The position numbers and the translations under genes were made by a program. Below are positions 61,310 to 64,000 of a DNA stretch of 64,000 nucleotides, piece after piece. Numbering within the stretch: the first letter of the stretch is position 1; every line of letters begins with the position of its first letter. The notes under the pieces were generated by a model. The model did not search any database, had not been told where the DNA came from, and saw nothing but the letters and a program-made list of their open reading frames with translations. Source of the stretch: an uncultured Lachnospiraceae bacterium (lineage in GTDB: Bacteria; Bacillota; Clostridia; Lachnospirales; Lachnospiraceae); assembly GCA_910587955.1 (NCBI GenBank), contig CAJUNN010000003.1, forward strand, positions 62,001 through 126,000, given 5' to 3'.

Positions 61310-62161
61310 TTAATCCTCTGCCACGGGAATTTCAAGTGTCATTCTTCCCAGCTTCCCGCTGCGGAACTCCTCCAGCAGAATGGCCGCGGCTTTCCTGGGG
61401 TCCGGCTGGTTTCCTTTTAAGAGACAGCCGCGGTTTCCGGCTATCCCGTAGAGAAGTTCCGCCTCCTCCTGGTCTTCCTCCACCTTATACCGCTCTGCCA
61501 GAGTGCCCGGATATTCCTTTTTCAAAAAGCGCAGAAGCTCCAGGGACAGATCCTCCACATTCAAAATCTCATCCTTTACGGACCCGATAAGAGCCAGACG
61601 AAGCCCCACCTGAGGATCCTCAAACTTGGGCCAGAGAATCCCGGGCGTATCCAGAAGCTCCACCTGCTTATTCAGACGGACCCACTGGGCCCCCTTGGTC
61701 ACACCGGGTTTATTTCCTGTCTTTGCACAGGCCCTGCCGGCAAAGCTGTTGATAAAGGTGGACTTTCCTACATTGGGAATCCCCACCACCATAGCGCGCA
61801 CAGGGCGGTTTAAGATCCCCCGCCTCCGATCCCGCTCGATCTTCTCCCGGCAGGCTTCCTGGACCACACCGTTGATAGATTTTACCCCTGCCCCGGTTCT
61901 GGAATTGAGTTTTACCACATGGAAGCCCTGTTTCTGAAAATACCGGCTCCAGGCTTCGGTCTTTCCCTCGTCTGCCAGATCCCACTTGTTGAGCAGCAGA
62001 ACCCGCCCCTTGTTCTTTCCCAGCTCATCGATATCCGGGTTGCGGCTGCTCTGGGGAATGCGGGCATCCACAAGCTCGATCACCAGATCTACCAGTTTGA
62101 TATTTTCCTGCATCATCCGTTTGGCCTTGGTCATATGGCCCGGATACCATTGTACATTCAT
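61310..62161 (-). CDS. rbgA: Ribosome biogenesis GTPase RbgA (YlqF)
   Basis: 283 residues with the circularly permuted order: G4 NKWD (about 58-61) before G1 GIPNVGKSTF (about 125) and G3 DTPG. C-terminal ANTAR-like region. Needed for late 50S assembly. Lies between two signal peptidase genes. Confidence 0.95.
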   Translation of the reverse strand: MNVQWYPGHMTKAKRMMQENIKLVDLVIELVDARIPQSSRNPDIDELGKNKGRVLLLNKWDLADEGKTEAWSRYFQKQGFHVVKLNSRTGAGVKSINGVVQEACREKIERDRRRGILNRPVRAMVVGIPNVGKSTFINSFAGRACAKTGNKPGVTKGAQWVRLNKQVELLDTPGILWPKFEDPQVGLRLALIGSVKDEILNVEDLSLELLRFLKKEYPGTLAERYKVEEDQEEAELLYGIAGNRGCLLKGNQPDPRKAAAILLEEFRSGKLGRMTLEIPVAED

Positions 62162-62177
62162 TGTCTGTCTCCCCTGC

Positions 62178-62750
62178 CTACTGCAGCCATCCGAACCGTT
62201 CCCGGGGAGAAATCAGAAACCAGGCCTCCCCCAGAATGTCCTCCCGCCGCACGTTTCCGATATCGGCGCTGCGGCTGTCCTCACTGTTGTTGCGGTTGTC
62301 CCCAAGCACAAAAAATTCATCTGCTCCCAGCGTTACGCCGCCCTCTGCCACGCCGGCGTTGTCCATCTTTTCCGTGAGCACCTTTTCCTCCAGAAGCTCC
62401 CCGTCAATAAACACCCGGCCGCTCTCTATGGTTATGGTGTCTCCGGGGAGCCCTACCACCCGTTTAATATGGTAGTGGGCATTCTCATTCCCGTGAGGCT
62501 TAAATACAATCAGATCGCCGTAGCCTGGTGCCTTCACCCGGTAAGCCAGCCGGTTGACCAGCACTTTATCCCCGCTGTAAATTCCCGGCTCCATGGACTG
62601 TCCTACATTGCTCAGGGACAGGCCGAAAAAGTAAACCAGAATACAGGCCAGGCCGAAGGCAAGCATCACTTCCCCAATCCAGATAAACGCACCCTGGAGC
62701 GCCGCCATATTGATTCTCTTTTTCCGCCGCCGAAAACTCAAGCCACTCAT
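62178..62750 (-). CDS. lepB: Signal peptidase I (copy 1)
   Basis: 190 residues. Membrane helix (about 22-44), Ser in LSNVGQSMEPGIY, Lys in YHIKRVVGLPGD, box E GDNRNNSEDSRSADIG. ATG 62750 with GGAGAG; a longer frame to 62789 lacks a site. First gene after rplS. Confidence 0.94.
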   Translation of the reverse strand: MSGLSFRRRKKRINMAALQGAFIWIGEVMLAFGLACILVYFFGLSLSNVGQSMEPGIYSGDKVLVNRLAYRVKAPGYGDLIVFKPHGNENAHYHIKRVVGLPGDTITIESGRVFIDGELLEEKVLTEKMDNAGVAEGGVTLGADEFFVLGDNRNNSEDSRSADIGNVRREDILGEAWFLISPRERFGWLQ

Positions 62751-62813
62751 AATCTCTCTCCAAATTTCTATGACACCGTCTTTTGACAAGGGTAAACAAG
62801 GTCAAGAGACGGT

Positions 62814-62841
62814 AAGAAAAAGGGAGAATTTTCATTCTCCC
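62814..62841 (-). terminator. Intrinsic terminator after rplS
   Basis: Minus strand GGGAGAAT, GAAA loop, ATTCTCCC, then TTTTTCTT. Textbook shape. It implies rplS can be transcribed separately from the lepB-rbgA genes. Confidence 0.85.
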
Positions 62842-62870
62842 CCTCCACCCGATAGTTCTGTCAGGTCTCT

Positions 62871-63218
62871 TTATTTTACTAATTCCTTTACCTTCGCGCG
62901 CTTACCCACACGTCCTCTCAAGTAGGTCAGTTTCGCGCGGCGTACTTTACCGCGGCGAACCACTTCCACCTTCTCTACATTGGGAGAATGCAGGGGCCAT
63001 GTCTTCTCTACACCTACACCGTTGGAATTTTTCCGCACGGTAAAGGTCTCTCTGGCTCCGCCGCCCTGCTTTTTCAGCACGATTCCTTCAAATACCTGGA
63101 TTCTCTCCCGGTTTCCTTCCTTAATCTTGCCATATACCTTCACGGTATCTCCTACCCGGAACTGGGGCGCTTCTGCCTTTAACTGGGCGTCTTCAATGCT
63201 CTTAATAATCTCGTTCAT
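62871..63218 (-). CDS. rplS: 50S ribosomal protein L19
   Basis: 115 residues: FRVGDTVKVYGKIKEGNRER, VFEGIVLKKQGGG, FTVRKNSNGVGVEKTWPLHS and RRAKLTYLRGRVGK. AAGGAGG before ATG. Has a structured leader and its own terminator. Confidence 0.98.
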   Translation of the reverse strand: MNEIIKSIEDAQLKAEAPQFRVGDTVKVYGKIKEGNRERIQVFEGIVLKKQGGGARETFTVRKNSNGVGVEKTWPLHSPNVEKVEVVRRGKVRRAKLTYLRGRVGKRAKVKELVK

Positions 63219-63221
63219 GTC

Positions 63222-63355
63222 TGTTGTCTCCTCCTTTTTTCCCGGATGTTCTTACTGCAAGGCCGGAAAGATTCCGAAAACCGCACCGGAGGCCGGCACG
63301 TTCCTGTTTCCTTCACACCCGCAGGTGTCTCTCCCGCCCGCTGCGGCAGCGGACC
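63222..63355 (-). ncRNA. Candidate structured leader of rplS
   Basis: The roughly 130 bases before rplS hold several stable hairpins on the transcribed strand: CCGCTGC/GCAGCGG (63352-63338), ACACC/GGTGT around 63328-63315, and GCCGGC/GCCGGC-like arms near 63250-63290. L19 leader RNAs are known in Firmicutes; I cannot align to the family by eye. Confidence 0.35.
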
Positions 63356-63394
63356 ATCTCCTTATATCACAACGCATATCATTTTACCACAAGG

Positions 63395-63425
63395 CTTCCT
63401 AAAATGCAAGCAGTATTTTAGGAAG
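63395..63425 (-). terminator. Hairpin after the chemotaxis receptor gene
   Basis: Perfect 11-bp arms CTTCCTAAAAT and ATTTTAGGAAG with a 9-base loop, 16 bases past the receptor stop. No clear T run follows, so termination is likely but not certain. Confidence 0.5.
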
Positions 63426-63440
63426 AGACAGCAATCCGCG

Positions 63441-64000
63441 TCAAAGATTATTAAAAACTACCGTCTCCTGTTTGAGCTCTCCCACAATGGCCTGGTTCAC
63501 GCCCATGCGCTGTGTAATATCCTCCATATCCACCACCAGGCTCCTGGTGCTCTCGGCGACTCCCGAGATACCGGAGGCACCCTCGTTAATCACCCTGGTA
63601 ATTGCCTCGATGGACTCCGCAATGCCGGCCATAGATCCCCGCAGGTGATCGGTCCGCTCTTTGAAATTGTCCATAGACTGCTGGATATACGCGGCATCCT
63701 CCTGATATTGTTTCCCGGACTGCACAAATTCCTGAAATTCCGTCAGAATAGAACTGTTCATATAGTCCACCAGATTCTGTGCATTCCGGGCAAGGTTGTG
63801 GACTGCTTCCGTAACCAGATCATTGATCTCCTGAATCCGGTTGGCGGCGCTGCTGCTGGAGTTTGAAAGCTCGCGTATCTCGCTGGCTACCACGGCGAAT
63901 CCCTTTCCGGCAGCACCTGCATTGGCCGCTTCCACTGTCGCATTTAAGGCTATCAGCCGGGTAGACTGGGAAATCTTTAAGATTTCGCCCGTCAGGGCAT
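63441..64000 (-). CDS. Methyl-accepting chemotaxis protein, C-terminal part (partial)
   Basis: The reading frame enters from the right edge. It shows the signalling hairpin tip flank LIALNATVEAANAGAAGKGF, then a long helical stretch that forms the descending arm of the coiled coil. 186 residues are visible. No CheW-binding tip or sensor domain falls in the window. The 3' tail ends without the pentapeptide CheR tether. Together with PilZ and GGDEF genes it hints at a motile organism. Confidence 0.9.
   Translation of the reverse strand, partial: ALTGEILKISQSTRLIALNATVEAANAGAAGKGFAVVASEIRELSNSSSSAANRIQEINDLVTEAVHNLARNAQNLVDYMNSSILTEFQEFVQSGKQYQEDAAYIQQSMDNFKERTDHLRGSMAGIAESIEAITRVINEGASGISGVAESTRSLVVDMEDITQRMGVNQAIVGELKQETVVFNNL

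Noticed and set aside
1..64000. CRISPR arrays, tRNA/rRNA genes, insertion sequences, prophage or toxin-antitoxin modules
   Set aside because: I scanned the gaps and saw no regularly spaced repeats, no CCA-ended cloverleaf-like sequences, no transposase or phage genes. The XRE pair at 10156 does not look like a toxin-antitoxin pair.

Overview
The window is about 64 kb of chromosome from an anaerobic, low-to-mid GC Gram-positive bacterium of the class Clostridia, most probably a Lachnospiraceae-type gut organism. The evidence is the gene families and gene order: mreBCD-mrdA next to radC and a DUF4321 gene; a DUF512 radical SAM protein-der-plsY-gpsA run; rplS-lepB-rbgA-lepB-rnhB-yraN; a CooS-type CO dehydrogenase; and a multiple-sugar (msm/raffinose) locus. 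I can name no genus. Nearly all genes lie on the minus strand. I see no tRNA, rRNA, CRISPR array, insertion sequence or prophage. Genes cut by the window edges are mrdA (left) and a chemotaxis receptor (right).

Layout: 1-4.7 kb cell-shape operon (mreB, mreC, mreD, mrdA) with radC and a small DUF4321 membrane protein. 4.9-10 kb four-gene operon miaA, PLP lyase (Al-resistance family), two FAD oxidoreductases, with a clear promoter before miaA. 10.1-10.8 kb divergent XRE repressor plus membrane protein. 10.8-16.4 kb OPT transporter with an orphan PqqD-like protein, HAD phosphatase/rnhA, mscL with a zinc-ribbon tail, and an NCS2 purine permease. 16.5-20.3 kb CO dehydrogenase operon cooS-cooF-FAD/NAD oxidoreductase, with a near-consensus promoter and a tiny leader ORF. 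20.4-23.6 kb leuCD and a divergent LysR regulator with a good operator. 23.5-28.1 kb c-di-GMP genes (GGDEF response regulator, PilZ protein, membrane lipase) and an ASKHA corrinoid-reactivator-like protein. 28.2-33 kb ilvC, ilvN and a TrpX-type ABC importer. 33-35.6 kb a tandemly duplicated pair of unknown membrane-anchored proteins. 35.6-40.1 kb gpsA, plsY, der, DUF512. 40.2-48.5 kb plus-strand genes: prs, a phosphoesterase, a cytosolic BMP-domain protein, a fructosamine kinase-like protein and a two-component system, with TRIC-type and DUF378 membrane proteins on the minus strand. 48.5-58.7 kb raffinose/melibiose uptake and breakdown locus. 58.7-63.2 kb rplS operon with two signal peptidases. 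63.4 kb to the end, a chemotaxis receptor.

How the genes work together: leuCD, ilvC and ilvN supply branched-chain amino acids. The msm locus imports alpha-galactosides, strips galactose with a GH36 enzyme and can process the released sucrose with an amylosucrase-like GH13 enzyme. CooS, CooF and the FAD/NAD oxidoreductase look like one electron chain from CO (or another substrate) to pyridine nucleotide.

Most worth a second look: (1) CooS keeps all six C-cluster ligands but appears to lack the catalytic His and Lys of characterised CO dehydrogenases; (2) a modular hairpin repeat in four intergenic gaps; (3) the duplicated two-gene cassette of unknown function; (4) a signal-less BMP-domain protein with a ParB-like N-terminal motif; (5) an OPT transporter paired with a PqqD-like protein and no radical SAM partner.
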